Shown here: in pieces, positions 31,480 through 40,137 of the stretch | How the letters are laid out: each line of letters begins with the position of its first letter | Numbering within the stretch: position 1 is the stretch's first letter | Source of the DNA: an uncultured Clostridium sp. | GTDB lineage: Bacteria; Bacillota_I; Bacilli_A; RF39; UBA660 | Reading direction: 5' to 3' | DNA length: 40,975 bases | NCBI GenBank assembly: GCA_946541575.1 | Contig: CAMNJQ010000070.1 | Coordinates: forward strand, 1 to 40,975 | Position numbers and translations under genes: made by a program | The notes under the pieces: generated by a model | The model's database searches: none | Told to the model about the DNA's origin: nothing | The model's input: the letters and a program-made list of their open reading frames with translations, nothing else

Positions 31480-32566
31480 TTTTACTTTCTTCACCTAAAT
31501 AATTATTTTTGAATTTTATATCATCATTATAGTTTATTCCAATGCTTGTTTTTATTTCATTAAGTGTTTTATTAGTATATTCAATACTGTAATTTGTTCC
31601 ATCTATTAGCATTTGAAAAACTTCTTGTTTGTTTTTTTCATATTTTTCTCTACGCTCACGAATTGGTCTTAGTATATCTTGCATAACTTGATTTAAGAAT
31701 TTTTTTACTTTCATATCTCCTAAGCCACCACGTTCATAATGAGCTTTTAATTCATCTAAATTTTTATATTCTGGTAGATATTTTTCAAAATCTTCATCTT
31801 TTGCAAATGCTTCTAGATAAATAAATACTGGATTATCCTTTGTGTTTCCAGGATCTTCTACTTTTATATGATTAGGATCAGTATACATTCCCATTATTTT
31901 CTTTTTAATTGTTTCTTCATCATCCTTAAGATAAATACAATTTCCTAGTGACTTACTCATCTTTGTATTACCATCAGTACCAACAAATCTGTAGCATACT
32001 TCTTTATCTGGAAGGACAGCTTCCGGTTCTACTAAAATATCAGTTTTATATATTCTATTAAATGAATTAACTATTTCTCTTGTTTGTTCAAGCATTGGTA
32101 ACTGATCTATTCCAACTGGGACATATTTAGCTTTAAATGCAGTTATATCCGCAGCTTGGCTAATTGGATATGTAAAGAATCCAACTGGTAAATTTTTTTC
32201 AAAGTTTCTCATTTTAATTTCATTCTTTATTGTTGGATTACGTTGTAGTCTTGCTACTGTTACAAGATTTGAGTAATACATAGGTAATTCATATAATGCT
32301 GGTATTTGACTTTGAATTAAAAATGTAGTCTTTTTAGGATCTAATCCAACTGCTAAATAATCTAGCATTACTTCCATTATATTTTCTCTTATTTTTTCTG
32401 GATTATCAGCATTATCTGTAAGTGCTTGTAAATCTGCAATCATTACAAATTGCTTATATTCTCCACTTTCCTGTAATTCAACACGTTTCTTTAATGATCC
32501 TACATAATGACCTATATGTAATGGTCCTGTTGGTCTATCTCCTGTTAGTATTACTTTTTCTTCCAT
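31466..32566 (-). CDS. trpS: Tryptophan--tRNA ligase
   Basis: Class I synthetase joining Trp to its tRNA. The HIGH motif is GPLHIGHYVGSL (about 12-23) and the KMSKS motif is NTKMSKSLGN; PVGIDQLPMLEQTREI is the usual Trp-binding region. The length of 366 aa is somewhat longer than B. subtilis TrpS (330), through the C-terminus. The start is ATG 32564-32566 with GAGGAG 7 nt upstream. No T-box leader is visible upstream, only a TATAAT-like box. Confidence 0.94.
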   Translation of the reverse strand: MEEKVILTGDRPTGPLHIGHYVGSLKKRVELQESGEYKQFVMIADLQALTDNADNPEKIRENIMEVMLDYLAVGLDPKKTTFLIQSQIPALYELPMYYSNLVTVARLQRNPTIKNEIKMRNFEKNLPVGFFTYPISQAADITAFKAKYVPVGIDQLPMLEQTREIVNSFNRIYKTDILVEPEAVLPDKEVCYRFVGTDGNTKMSKSLGNCIYLKDDEETIKKKIMGMYTDPNHIKVEDPGNTKDNPVFIYLEAFAKDEDFEKYLPEYKNLDELKAHYERGGLGDMKVKKFLNQVMQDILRPIRERREKYEKNKQEVFQMLIDGTNYSIEYTNKTLNEIKTSIGINYNDDIKFKNNYLGEESKNEKN

Positions 32567-32716
32567 TTTAAATCTCCTCACAAACTGCAATATTACTCTA
32601 ATTAGTAATTTATTCAAATATAGATTATTATATCATATAATTTATAATTTGATTTAAGTTTATTATTTCAAAGTATACTTTTATATTTTTTATTCATAAT
32701 ACTATTGGAGGAAAAT

Positions 32717-33145
32717 ATGGAAGAAAATATAAATGCATTAGATGAAATTAATAAAGGTTCTACTATGGGAATGGATGCTATTAAATTCATTCTAGATAAA
32801 GTTGAAGATGAAAAATTAAAAAAAGAAATTGAATCAGAATATCAAGAATATGAAAAAATTAGTAATAATATTGAGAAAATTTATTACAAATATGATAAAG
32901 GAGAACCTCATACTACAAGTACTATGAATAAAGCTATGACTTGGTCAGGAATTGAAATGAGAACTTTTAATGATAACTCTACTTCTAAACTTGCAGAACT
33001 TCTTATTCAAGGAGTTAATATGGGAATTATAGAAGGAAGAAAAATACTTAATAAAAAATTAATAAATCAAGAAGTAGAAAAAATTGTTAAAAAATATGTT
33101 ACTATGCAAGAAAAAAATCTTGATAATTTGAAATCTTTTTTATAA
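32717..33145 (+). CDS. Helical, ferritin-like protein of unknown function, 142 aa
   Basis: The protein is nearly all helix and looks like a four-helix bundle of the DUF2383/ferritin-like type: MGMDAIKFILDKVEDEKLKK, EIESEYQEYEKISNN, then a loop EPHTTSTMNKAMTWSGIEM and helices MGIIEGRKILNKK and VEKIVKKYVTMQEKNLDNL. Such proteins are very common in gut clostridia, but their role is not known. The ATG (32717) has GGAGG 6 nt upstream. It is single and divergent from trpS. Confidence 0.72.
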   Translation: MEENINALDEINKGSTMGMDAIKFILDKVEDEKLKKEIESEYQEYEKISNNIEKIYYKYDKGEPHTTSTMNKAMTWSGIEMRTFNDNSTSKLAELLIQGVNMGIIEGRKILNKKLINQEVEKIVKKYVTMQEKNLDNLKSFL

Positions 33146-33178
33146 AAAAATGGCTTAGAATAAACTAAGTCATTTTTT
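33144..33178. terminator. Bidirectional terminator
   Basis: TGGCTTAG-AATAAA-CTAAGTCA (one G-U) between A and T runs, separating the ferritin-like gene from the convergent HD gene. Confidence 0.8.
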
Positions 33179-34091
33179 ATTTAAGTCTTACACCATTAAC
33201 AAGTGGATTTAATTTTCTTATTTTTATTTTTGGTATCTCTATTTCTGTAACTTCTTCTTTTGTAATGTTTTCAAATTTTAGTAATAATGTATCAAGTTCT
33301 ATATCATGTTTTTCTTTTATTATTTTGAACAGTTCATTTTCATTTAGACTATAAAGATCATCATACTTTATATATCCTTCTCTAATAGCTTTTTTTGTGA
33401 TTTTTGCAAGAAGTTCCATCATGTAATTGTCTTCTTTCGAATGACAATAAATATCAATATTTTTACTAACTTCTAAAACTTTTTTTGCTACTTCTTGTGT
33501 TTTAAATCCAATTTCATCTTCATTATTTTCATTTTGATATATATCCATATCTTTTACTATTTTTGTTATGTCTTTTTTTGAGATGTCTTTTGTCCATCCT
33601 ATACCAGTTAAAATAACACCATCAATTCTATCAGCGCATACTTTTGGTCTATCGTTATCGACAATAGTATATTTTTTAAAATTTATTATATCATTTATAT
33701 CAATATTGTCTTCTTTAAGGCATTTCCTTAAATATAAATCACCTTTTAATATTTTTTCAGTATATTCTTCAGTACTTTCCTGTTTTTCATAGTCTTCATT
33801 CATATAGTCTATAACATGAGAAAAGCATGGTGTTGCTATATCATGAAATAGTCCTGCTAAAGTTGCTTCTTTATTTTTAGTCAATTTATATACTATTAAA
33901 CTAACTGTAACTGAATGATCATATCTAGTAATATGTTCTCTAAAATTATATATATTTTTTGATGCATAATCCATTCCACAAAAATAACCAATGTTTTTTA
34001 ATCTTAATAATGATGGAGTCTTTAAATATTTTAAAAGAAACTCGGGAATTTTATAATAATCCAATTCTTCCAAATAATGCTTTAAGTACAT
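33177..34091 (-). CDS. HD-domain phosphohydrolase (dGTPase/SAMHD1-like fold)
   Basis: The HD motif set is clear: ITRYDHSVTVSLIVY (first His), AGLFHDIATPCFSHVIDYM (HD pair and the FSH that follows in dGTPase-like proteins), and VCADRIDGVI (last Asp). These enzymes act on nucleotides or on other phosphate esters. At 304 aa it is shorter than dGTPases (over 400), so the substrate is open. SD AGAGGTAGT. It is transcribed alone, with terminators on both sides. Confidence 0.8.
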   Translation of the reverse strand: MYLKHYLEELDYYKIPEFLLKYLKTPSLLRLKNIGYFCGMDYASKNIYNFREHITRYDHSVTVSLIVYKLTKNKEATLAGLFHDIATPCFSHVIDYMNEDYEKQESTEEYTEKILKGDLYLRKCLKEDNIDINDIINFKKYTIVDNDRPKVCADRIDGVILTGIGWTKDISKKDITKIVKDMDIYQNENNEDEIGFKTQEVAKKVLEVSKNIDIYCHSKEDNYMMELLAKITKKAIREGYIKYDDLYSLNENELFKIIKEKHDIELDTLLLKFENITKEEVTEIEIPKIKIRKLNPLVNGVRLK

Positions 34092-34174
34092 ATACTACCT
34101 CTTCAATTTATTTCATCGTATAGTATAACATTTATATCTTTATTTAACAAATACTAATATAAGTAGAACTTTGT

Positions 34175-34204
34175 TAAAAAAAAGTAGGATTTTATATCCT
34201 ACTA
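34175..34204 (-). terminator. Terminator of the S8 protease operon
   Basis: On the minus strand AGTAGGAT-ATAAA-ATCCTACT is followed by TTTTTTT. Confidence 0.85.
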
Positions 34205-37200
34205 TTTTCCTACATTTGATGAATTTGATTCATAGCTCATTTCATTAATTGGAACTACTTCACCATTTACTAGTTTAAATACTTTCCATACTGTTCCAGA
34301 TTTATTAGGAACATTAAATATATATGGCTCTTTCCTTCCTGCGACATATAATTTAACTTGAGCTGATGAATTTCCTAATGCACTAGAATCAGTCTTACTT
34401 CTATTAGTATAATCATGAACTAAATATAAGTATTCACCATTTACATTTTTATAAACAGAAATTGTTTCTGGTCCATAACTATTTCTATCATCAACATCTA
34501 AATTATCATATTTTGTGCCTTCAAAATTATAGTTTTTGTTACTATAAAACACATGGAATTTTTCATTTGTAGGAGTTGGTCCTATAAGATGAGAATCTAG
34601 ATCATATGGATTATAATCCCAGGTTAATACTACTCTAATTTCTCCTTCATTTAAAATCGGACTTATCGTACAATCTTGATTAGATTTCGTTGTTTTTGGA
34701 ATTGATACTACATATGAATTACTTGTAATATAATTATCTGCACTTACTACAACTGTATAATTCCCTGGTTTTAGTTTTGCTTCATAATTACCATAGTTAT
34801 CGCTTTCTATTGTTAATACTTCCTTACTATTTAGACCAGTATTATTTATTCCTCTATAGAATTTTAACGTAGCATTTGGTACTTTTTTATCTCTTACAAT
34901 TGCATCTTTAACAGTTCCTTTAACAGTACCATCTTCATTTTTATTATCATCATTAACCATTGGTAATTTAATATTATAAGTTACTATATCTTCCGTTACA
35001 ACAACATCATATATAGTTTCTGAAAGATATCCATCGCATTTAACCTGAAGTTCATAAGTACCAGTTGGAAGAATAAGATTATAACCTCCAATTGTAACAT
35101 TAGCTAGATAAAATTTTGACTCTTCATGATTTATTAATGTTATAGATACACTTTTATCAATAGGTTTATCAGTTTTTGCATCAACAATTGTTCCTTGAAT
35201 GTACCCATATTTTTCTTTTATTTCTGGCTCTTTTAATTCACCATCAAATTCAAGTGTTGCTTGAACAGATTTTTTAGCATTTACAATATATCCAATTTCA
35301 CCATTATTATCTAATACTTTATCATCAACATTTTTAATCATTTTTATTACATCAGTATACTTTAAATTTGGATTAACTGAATATATTAATTCTGCAATTC
35401 CTGCAACAATAGGTGCAGCTTGACTTGTTCCACTCATAAATATACTTTTATCTGGTGCAATAGCAGGACTTATAATATCAACTCCTGGTGCAAAAACATC
35501 AACATAATTTCCATAATTAGACTTTGCTGCTCTACTATAAACAATTTCGGAGTTTTCCTCCATTTTGCTTGCATCTACTTTATCTACTGCTCCAACAATA
35601 ATAACATGTGGGCTTGCATATTTTGAATGTCTAAATATGTAATTTAATAAATATTTAGAAGCATCATCACTCTTATTTCCAGCTGATTTTGTAATTACAA
35701 AATCTTTTCCTAATTCGTCATATTTTTTGAAAATTTTATCAATTAAGCCAATATAATCTAGATAATCCTCATTTTGTTCATTAACCAATTCTTTATAGTT
35801 ATCGGCTTCAATACTCATATTAATTACACGGCAATTAGACATTACCAAATTAGATAAGGCAAATACTAATGATGCAGCATCTTCGTCATGTTTATTATAT
35901 TCAAATCTCCATTCATTTGAATAAAATAAATTTACATTTAATCCAACTCCAGCTGACCCAATATCATTATGTAATGCACTTATAATTCCACTTACGTGTG
36001 TTCCGTGTTGATTTGCGTAGTTCTCATCTCTCTTATGATTATTAATATATAAAATTACGTCATCATATTTTGGAAAATCTTTAGAAGGTAAATAAAAAAT
36101 ATTCTTTATTGGTAGGTTTATATCTTGATGCTTATAGTCAATCGGATTATCAATGACACCAACATTAATTTTTTTTGGTTTCTCTATTAAATCCCATGCC
36201 TCCGTTGCTTCTATTACTTCTAGATACCAATTTCTTCCTGATGGTCTTTCATTATTCCAATCATCATTTTTATATACGCTATCATTTACTTCATAATTTA
36301 ATTCTGTACTTGTAACAGAATTATATCCTATAGTATCTACAATGCTTTCTTCCTTTATTCTTTCATATAAACTCGTTAAGTCTTTAATATTCTTTACTTC
36401 AAATTTAACTTGATAGAAATTTGCAAAATAAATTTGCCCAACAATATCGCCATTGTATTTTTTTATTATTTTTTCTATTTCACTTTTAGATACATTATCT
36501 TTAAATGTTATTAATAATTCATCTTTAACAGCTCTAAAGTTATTATTTATATTTACAACATTTTCGCTATTAAAAGAATTAATATATCCCATATCATGTT
36601 CTAAATCTTCACAGACTACATCATGTGTGAAGAAATATGATTCCACATATAGACATATTTTTCTTTTTCCTACAGGTATTTGAAGCTTATTAAATTCAAA
36701 TTTCTTACTAAATAACGAACCAGTACCAATAACTTTCTCATACTCTCTTTTGTCATTTTCGTTTACTGGATCTATTGAATAGTATGTTCCTACAATAGGC
36801 TTATTCCCTTTTATTTCTAATTCAAATGTAAGTTCTCCAGTTGTTGTTTTCCTATCACCTTCAAGATTAGAACTAACATTAAAAGGAATAGCAAAAACAT
36901 ATATTATAAAAATAATTAAAAATAAAAATAAGATACTTCCAATAATAATAAACAATATTATTTTTTTCTTTTTCTTTGGTTTTACTTTATCTTCTATTTT
37001 TTCTTCTTTTAAATTATTTTCTACTCTATCCTTTTTTTCTTCTTTAGTTGACTCTTTTACTTTTTCGTTTTTTGTTTCTTCTTTAGCTGATTTTTCTATT
37101 TCTAATTTCTTTTTGTTTTTAGAGCCCACTTTTGTTTCTTTATTATTATTTTTGGATTCATTATCTATCTTTTTATTTTTTTTCTTAGATAATTCTTTAT

Positions 37201-37270
37201 TTTCATCTGCAACTATTTTATTTTTTTCCTTATCATCTTTTTTAATTTCATCATCATTTTCTTTATCCAT
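34202..37270 (-). CDS. Membrane-anchored subtilisin-like (S8) protease, 1022 aa
   Basis: A cytoplasmic Lys/Glu-rich tail (1-100), one TM (about 104-128), then outside: a beta domain (144-225), a fervidolysin-type propeptide (DELLITFKDNVSKSEI, FYQVKFEVKN; about 250-300), and the peptidase with Asp374 (VGVIDNPID), His422 (NQHGTHVSGI), oxyanion Asn532 (SAGNKS) and Ser616 (MSGTSQAAP). Two or three carboxypeptidase-regulatory-like beta domains (GYIQGTIVDAKTDKPID, EDGTVKGTVKDA) and an end domain with DLDSHLIGP, LDVDDRNSYGPETI follow. All catalytic residues are present. The ATG (37268-37270) has AGGTG 6 nt upstream. It follows the phosphatase gene by 19 nt. Confidence 0.9.
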   Translation of the reverse strand: MDKENDDEIKKDDKEKNKIVADENKELSKKKNKKIDNESKNNNKETKVGSKNKKKLEIEKSAKEETKNEKVKESTKEEKKDRVENNLKEEKIEDKVKPKKKKKIILFIIIGSILFLFLIIFIIYVFAIPFNVSSNLEGDRKTTTGELTFELEIKGNKPIVGTYYSIDPVNENDKREYEKVIGTGSLFSKKFEFNKLQIPVGKRKICLYVESYFFTHDVVCEDLEHDMGYINSFNSENVVNINNNFRAVKDELLITFKDNVSKSEIEKIIKKYNGDIVGQIYFANFYQVKFEVKNIKDLTSLYERIKEESIVDTIGYNSVTSTELNYEVNDSVYKNDDWNNERPSGRNWYLEVIEATEAWDLIEKPKKINVGVIDNPIDYKHQDINLPIKNIFYLPSKDFPKYDDVILYINNHKRDENYANQHGTHVSGIISALHNDIGSAGVGLNVNLFYSNEWRFEYNKHDEDAASLVFALSNLVMSNCRVINMSIEADNYKELVNEQNEDYLDYIGLIDKIFKKYDELGKDFVITKSAGNKSDDASKYLLNYIFRHSKYASPHVIIVGAVDKVDASKMEENSEIVYSRAAKSNYGNYVDVFAPGVDIISPAIAPDKSIFMSGTSQAAPIVAGIAELIYSVNPNLKYTDVIKMIKNVDDKVLDNNGEIGYIVNAKKSVQATLEFDGELKEPEIKEKYGYIQGTIVDAKTDKPIDKSVSITLINHEESKFYLANVTIGGYNLILPTGTYELQVKCDGYLSETIYDVVVTEDIVTYNIKLPMVNDDNKNEDGTVKGTVKDAIVRDKKVPNATLKFYRGINNTGLNSKEVLTIESDNYGNYEAKLKPGNYTVVVSADNYITSNSYVVSIPKTTKSNQDCTISPILNEGEIRVVLTWDYNPYDLDSHLIGPTPTNEKFHVFYSNKNYNFEGTKYDNLDVDDRNSYGPETISVYKNVNGEYLYLVHDYTNRSKTDSSALGNSSAQVKLYVAGRKEPYIFNVPNKSGTVWKVFKLVNGEVVPINEMSYESNSSNVGK

Positions 37271-37289
37271 TATTATCACCTAATCCTTT

Positions 37290-37919
37290 TTAAGTAAAAA
37301 TATATTCTATATTAACTATTGATTTATTTTCATCATATTCTATTTTAAAAACCATAGGGCTTCGTGGTTTATCATTATAAATTTCTTTATTATTATATAC
37401 TATCTTCATATTTTTTCCATCAAATGAAAAGTCTGTATTATTTTGAAGAAAAGACATCATTATTATTCCATGTATAAATAAAGCAATTTTATTATCAGTA
37501 CTATTTAAAATATCATTTAAAAAAGAATTAAATCTTTTATCTACTTCATTTAGTGATTCACCATTTCCAAATTTATAATCTTTATCAGCAAATGAATCAA
37601 TATTGTGATTATTTGGAAGTTCACTAATTTTTTCAATGCCTAATTCTCTTTCATTTATTCTGCTATCTATTCTAATTTTTAAATTATTAATTTCAGCAAC
37701 ATATTTTGAGGTTCCAATTGCTCTATATGAATCAGCAGAATAAATCGCATCTAATTCTTTTAATTCTTTTATATTGCAAAGATTCTTTGCTTTATCTTCA
37801 CCTTCACTTGATAATATCATGTTTCTATTAAAATCTTTCCAAGAAACATTTTTGAAATCAATATAATTATCAATTTCTATAAATGGTGAAGAATGTCTAA
37901 TTAAATATATTGTCTTCAT
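37290..37919 (-). CDS. Histidine phosphatase family protein
   Basis: The phosphoglycerate mutase-like fold shows the start YLIRHSSP (Arg8-His9; RHG in most members, RHS here), MILSSEGEDKAKNL, IYSADSYRAIGTSKYVAE, INERELGIEKIS and a second His in LFIHGIIMMSFL. All of the core His/Arg residues appear to be kept, so phosphatase activity is likely. Length 209 aa. The ATG overlaps the stop of the upstream gene (ATGA type), SD AGGTG. The substrate is unknown. Confidence 0.82.
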   Translation of the reverse strand: MKTIYLIRHSSPFIEIDNYIDFKNVSWKDFNRNMILSSEGEDKAKNLCNIKELKELDAIYSADSYRAIGTSKYVAEINNLKIRIDSRINERELGIEKISELPNNHNIDSFADKDYKFGNGESLNEVDKRFNSFLNDILNSTDNKIALFIHGIIMMSFLQNNTDFSFDGKNMKIVYNNKEIYNDKPRSPMVFKIEYDENKSIVNIEYIFT

Positions 37920-38653
37920 TTCACACCTTCTATTTGTTCCTTTATTTTTTTGTTATAAACTATTGCAAAGGCTATAACAAATATAAGTACCAATGCAATA
38001 TATATTATTTCTCTAACTTTCTTTTGATGTTCAATATCTGACTTAAAAACTATTTCTTTATATATTGTTATATTTTTGTAATTGCTTTTCTCATATTTAT
38101 CTCCTGCTGTAAATACAAATAATCCTTCTTCTTCCTTTAAATTCATATTATTAACTCCTTGTATCTTGTCTTTAGTTAGATCTATTTTTTCTGGATTTTC
38201 TATTCTTAATTCAAAGGAAGAAATGCTTGCTTTGTTTGAATTATCAAAATAGTTATTACTCTTGTATCTTGAAAAAATCTTTACAGAAAGGCCATTCTTT
38301 TTAATTTTTTTCCCATTAAAAAATCCTTTATATCTTATAAAGTACTCCCTACTTTCACTTAAATTAAAACTCATATCTACATATAAATCATTTGCACTTT
38401 CATTTTGTTCAAAATCATCTATATTATGCTCAATAGTATCAAAATAAACATTTTCATCATCTAAATAGTATTTCCCTAAGCTATGCTCACTTGGTTTAAA
38501 TTTATATGTAACATAATATTCATTAGAATTTAAAAAATCATATGAAATATTGTAGTATTCAAAATCACTTTCTATTTCATTAGCCTTAGCCTTTCCAGTA
38601 AAATAAACTAATAGAATTAAAATTAAGATTATTTTACAAAAAGTTATTTTCAT
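37916..38653 (-). CDS. Unknown secreted protein with C-terminal membrane segment
   Basis: A signal peptide (about 1-24, ending AKA|NE) is followed by an outside beta-rich domain of about 190 residues (ISYDFLNSNEYYVTYKFKP, SREYFIRYKGFFNGK) and a TM near the end (about 218-236) with a short basic tail. In outline it recalls DUF2207-type proteins, but I see no firm signature. SD AGGTGAT. It is the first gene of the three-gene S8 protease operon and might be a partner or substrate of that protease. Confidence 0.6.
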   Translation of the reverse strand: MKITFCKIILILILLVYFTGKAKANEIESDFEYYNISYDFLNSNEYYVTYKFKPSEHSLGKYYLDDENVYFDTIEHNIDDFEQNESANDLYVDMSFNLSESREYFIRYKGFFNGKKIKKNGLSVKIFSRYKSNNYFDNSNKASISSFELRIENPEKIDLTKDKIQGVNNMNLKEEEGLFVFTAGDKYEKSNYKNITIYKEIVFKSDIEHQKKVREIIYIALVLIFVIAFAIVYNKKIKEQIEGVK

Positions 38654-38788
38654 ACTATCACCTACTTTATTTTATCACGAAATGTTACATTATCAAATTG
38701 ATTTATATGATAATTTTTTTGAAGTATATTTTAAAAAAACAAAAATTCTAATTATATAAGTATTTATTTGATAAGTTTTATTTCAAAC

Positions 38789-38817
38789 TAAAAAATAGAT
38801 GACTTTTTAGTCATCTA
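38789..38817 (-). terminator. Strong minus-strand terminator
   Basis: On the minus strand a 9-bp perfect stem TAGATGACT-AAAA-AGTCATCTA is followed by TTTTTTAG. It is 155 bp past the metallophosphoesterase stop, so it ends either a long 3' UTR or a separate small RNA. Confidence 0.8.
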
Positions 38818-38835
38818 TGAATAAATATAGTTTTA

Positions 38836-38901
38836 TTATTTATCGGACATATTATCTACATAAATACTTGGCAAGTGATTGATGCACGCACAATATATCA
38901 T
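38836..38901 (-). CDS. Possible micro-ORF, 21 aa
   Basis: The frame reads MIYCACINHLPSIYVDNMSD plus Lys, then TAA. The SD is weak. It overlaps a promoter-like pair, TTGACT (38916-38921) and TATATT (38892-38897) with an 18-bp spacer, which would instead start an RNA of about 95 nt inside it. The ORF and this promoter cannot both be right as drawn. The Cys/Asn/His content loosely recalls the micro-ORFs at 1-3 kb, but this may be chance. Confidence 0.25.
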   Translation of the reverse strand: MIYCACINHLPSIYVDNMSDK

Positions 38902-38921
38902 GCATTTGTTTCTATAGTCAA
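38892..38921 (-). promoter_or_regulatory. Promoter-like sequence for a possible small RNA
   Basis: TTGACT, an 18-bp spacer, TATATT on the minus strand, with a terminator about 95 nt downstream and no long ORF between. Confidence 0.45.
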
Positions 38922-38971
38922 TAGAACATTATTATTTTCTTCAAAATTATAAATCATTATCATATAAGAAT

Positions 38972-39817
38972 TTATTTTGTAAGTGTTGTGTATACTAATT
39001 CCGGATTATTATTTATTCTAAATGGTAAAACACTATTACCAATTCCCCTACTAACAATCATCTTAGTATTACCATTCTCATATAGTCCACCATCATATTT
39101 TGGTAAAAATAATTGATTAGGAGCTACTAGTCCACCAATAAATGGTATTCTAATTTGACCTCCATGTGCATGTCCCGATAAAACGAGGTCAAATTTGTAT
39201 TTTGAATATATTTCAAATAATTCTGGCCTATGGGATAATAAAATTGTAAAAATGTTGCTATCAAATTCTAAATCTTTAAAAACTCCTGTTACAATTTCAT
39301 CATCTTCTAGATACGATTTATGTTCAAGTGTCGGATCATTTATACCAACTATATTTAATGTAGATTCATTAATAATAATTTGTTCAATTTTATCTTCTAG
39401 TATAATCACATTATTATCAATTAGTTTTTTCTTTAACAAATCATAATCACTACCTATACGACCCTCGTGGTTACCAGAAACATAATATATTGGAGCAATA
39501 TCTTTAATCTCATTTATTAAATCAATTGAAATATCTATATTAGTCCAATTACTATCTACAAGATCACCAGTTATTACAATAATATTAGGTTTTTCTTCTT
39601 TCAAAGATTCTAAAATACTATTTTTCAACATTTTAGAATTTGTATTATGATAGTCAGATATTTGAGCAATTTTGAAACCAACAAAATCACTACTAACCTT
39701 ATCAGATTTTACTTCATATTTCGATATTTCTAACGTATTATTTTCAAAATATAAATATACTCCAATAATTAATATAACAAGTAATATAATTGAATATTTC
39801 ATTATTCTCTTTTTCAT
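38972..39817 (-). CDS. Metallophosphoesterase (YkuE-like)
   Basis: An N-terminal TM (about 8-24) is followed by a calcineurin-like domain with all five blocks: AQISDYHN, VITGDLVDSN, YVSGNHEGRIG, LLSHRPELFE and LSGHAHGGQIRIP. The late LFLPKYDGGLYENGNTKMIVSRGIGNS fits the YkuE group, which is tied to the cell envelope. The active site would face outside. SD AAGGTG. Its leader lies just behind a structured RNA candidate and its terminator (39857-40034), which could act as a switch for this gene. Confidence 0.9.
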   Translation of the reverse strand: MKKRIMKYSIILLVILIIGVYLYFENNTLEISKYEVKSDKVSSDFVGFKIAQISDYHNTNSKMLKNSILESLKEEKPNIIVITGDLVDSNWTNIDISIDLINEIKDIAPIYYVSGNHEGRIGSDYDLLKKKLIDNNVIILEDKIEQIIINESTLNIVGINDPTLEHKSYLEDDEIVTGVFKDLEFDSNIFTILLSHRPELFEIYSKYKFDLVLSGHAHGGQIRIPFIGGLVAPNQLFLPKYDGGLYENGNTKMIVSRGIGNSVLPFRINNNPELVYTTLTK

Positions 39818-39856
39818 ATAACACCTTAATAATTATATATTAATCAAATTATATCA

Positions 39857-39881
39857 TAAAAAAGAACTGATTATCAGTTCT
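39857..39881 (-). terminator. Terminator before the metallophosphoesterase gene
   Basis: AGAACTGA-TAA-TCAGTTCT followed by TTTTTT on the minus strand, 40 bp before the ATG of the metallophosphoesterase gene. Confidence 0.8.
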
Positions 39882-40034
39882 ATTTCTTCATCAGTAAGCA
39901 AACACATTCTACATGGGTGGACACCTATTCAGGAATAGGTCATCTAACCATGTTTCATATTTAAAAATATGTTCCTATACATAAAACTGCCAATGTTGAT
40001 TGCGCATCAGGAACATATGCTTTTTTTAATTTCT
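39857..40034 (-). ncRNA. Structured RNA candidate (small RNA or leader switch)
   Basis: On the minus strand a promoter-like TTTGAA-N16-TATAAT (40041-40068) is followed by hairpin 1 with a 10-bp perfect stem (39967-39976 with 40009-40018) and a 32-nt loop, and hairpin 2 with an outer 6-bp stem (39911-39916 with 39948-39953), an internal bubble and a 7-bp inner stem (39923-39929 with 39934-39940). It ends with a canonical terminator (AGAACTGA/TCAGTTCT then T6). Length is about 178 nt. I cannot match it to 6S, SRP, tmRNA, RNase P or a riboswitch that I know. The plus strand could also form hairpin 1 followed by T7. Confidence 0.5.
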
Positions 40035-40093
40035 AGTTTTATTATATTATATCATACAAAAATTCAAATTTTTTATCTGCTTTAGCATTTATT

Positions 40094-40118
40094 AAAAAAA
40101 CATTCCGAACATCGGAAT
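40094..40118 (-). terminator. Terminator of the ZIP transporter gene
   Basis: On the minus strand ATTCCGA-TGT-TCGGAAT is followed by GTTTTTTT. Confidence 0.8.
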
Positions 40119-40137
40119 ATCTTAATCTTCCGATCAC

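Larger units (their letters stand above)
38654..38971. other. 318-bp intergenic region
   Basis: It holds the promoter of the S8 operon at its left, a strong minus-strand terminator (38789-38817), and a promoter-like sequence plus a 21-codon reading frame that together suggest a short minus-strand transcript. The rest is AT-rich without other signals. Confidence 0.6.
39818..40137. other. 320-bp intergenic region
   Basis: It holds the terminator of the ZIP gene (40094-40118), a promoter-like sequence (about 40041-40068), two strong hairpins and a terminator (39857-39881), and the TATAAT-like start region of the metallophosphoesterase gene. No protein gene longer than about 20 codons fits. Confidence 0.65.

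Noticed and set aside
31466-32700. T-box riboswitch before trpS
   Set aside because: I looked for the conserved T-box (TGGNACCGCG-like) and a specifier stem upstream and found neither; the leader is short.
39854-39907. 17-aa frame MCLLTDEEIELIISSFL on the minus strand
   Set aside because: Looks protein-like, but it has no SD and runs through a canonical terminator hairpin; probably chance.
39857-40034. 6S, SRP RNA, tmRNA, RNase P or a known riboswitch
   Set aside because: The two hairpins close separately, so there is no long 6S rod; GGAAGCAGC-type SRP loop, a T-arm and RNase P boxes are missing. Left as unknown.
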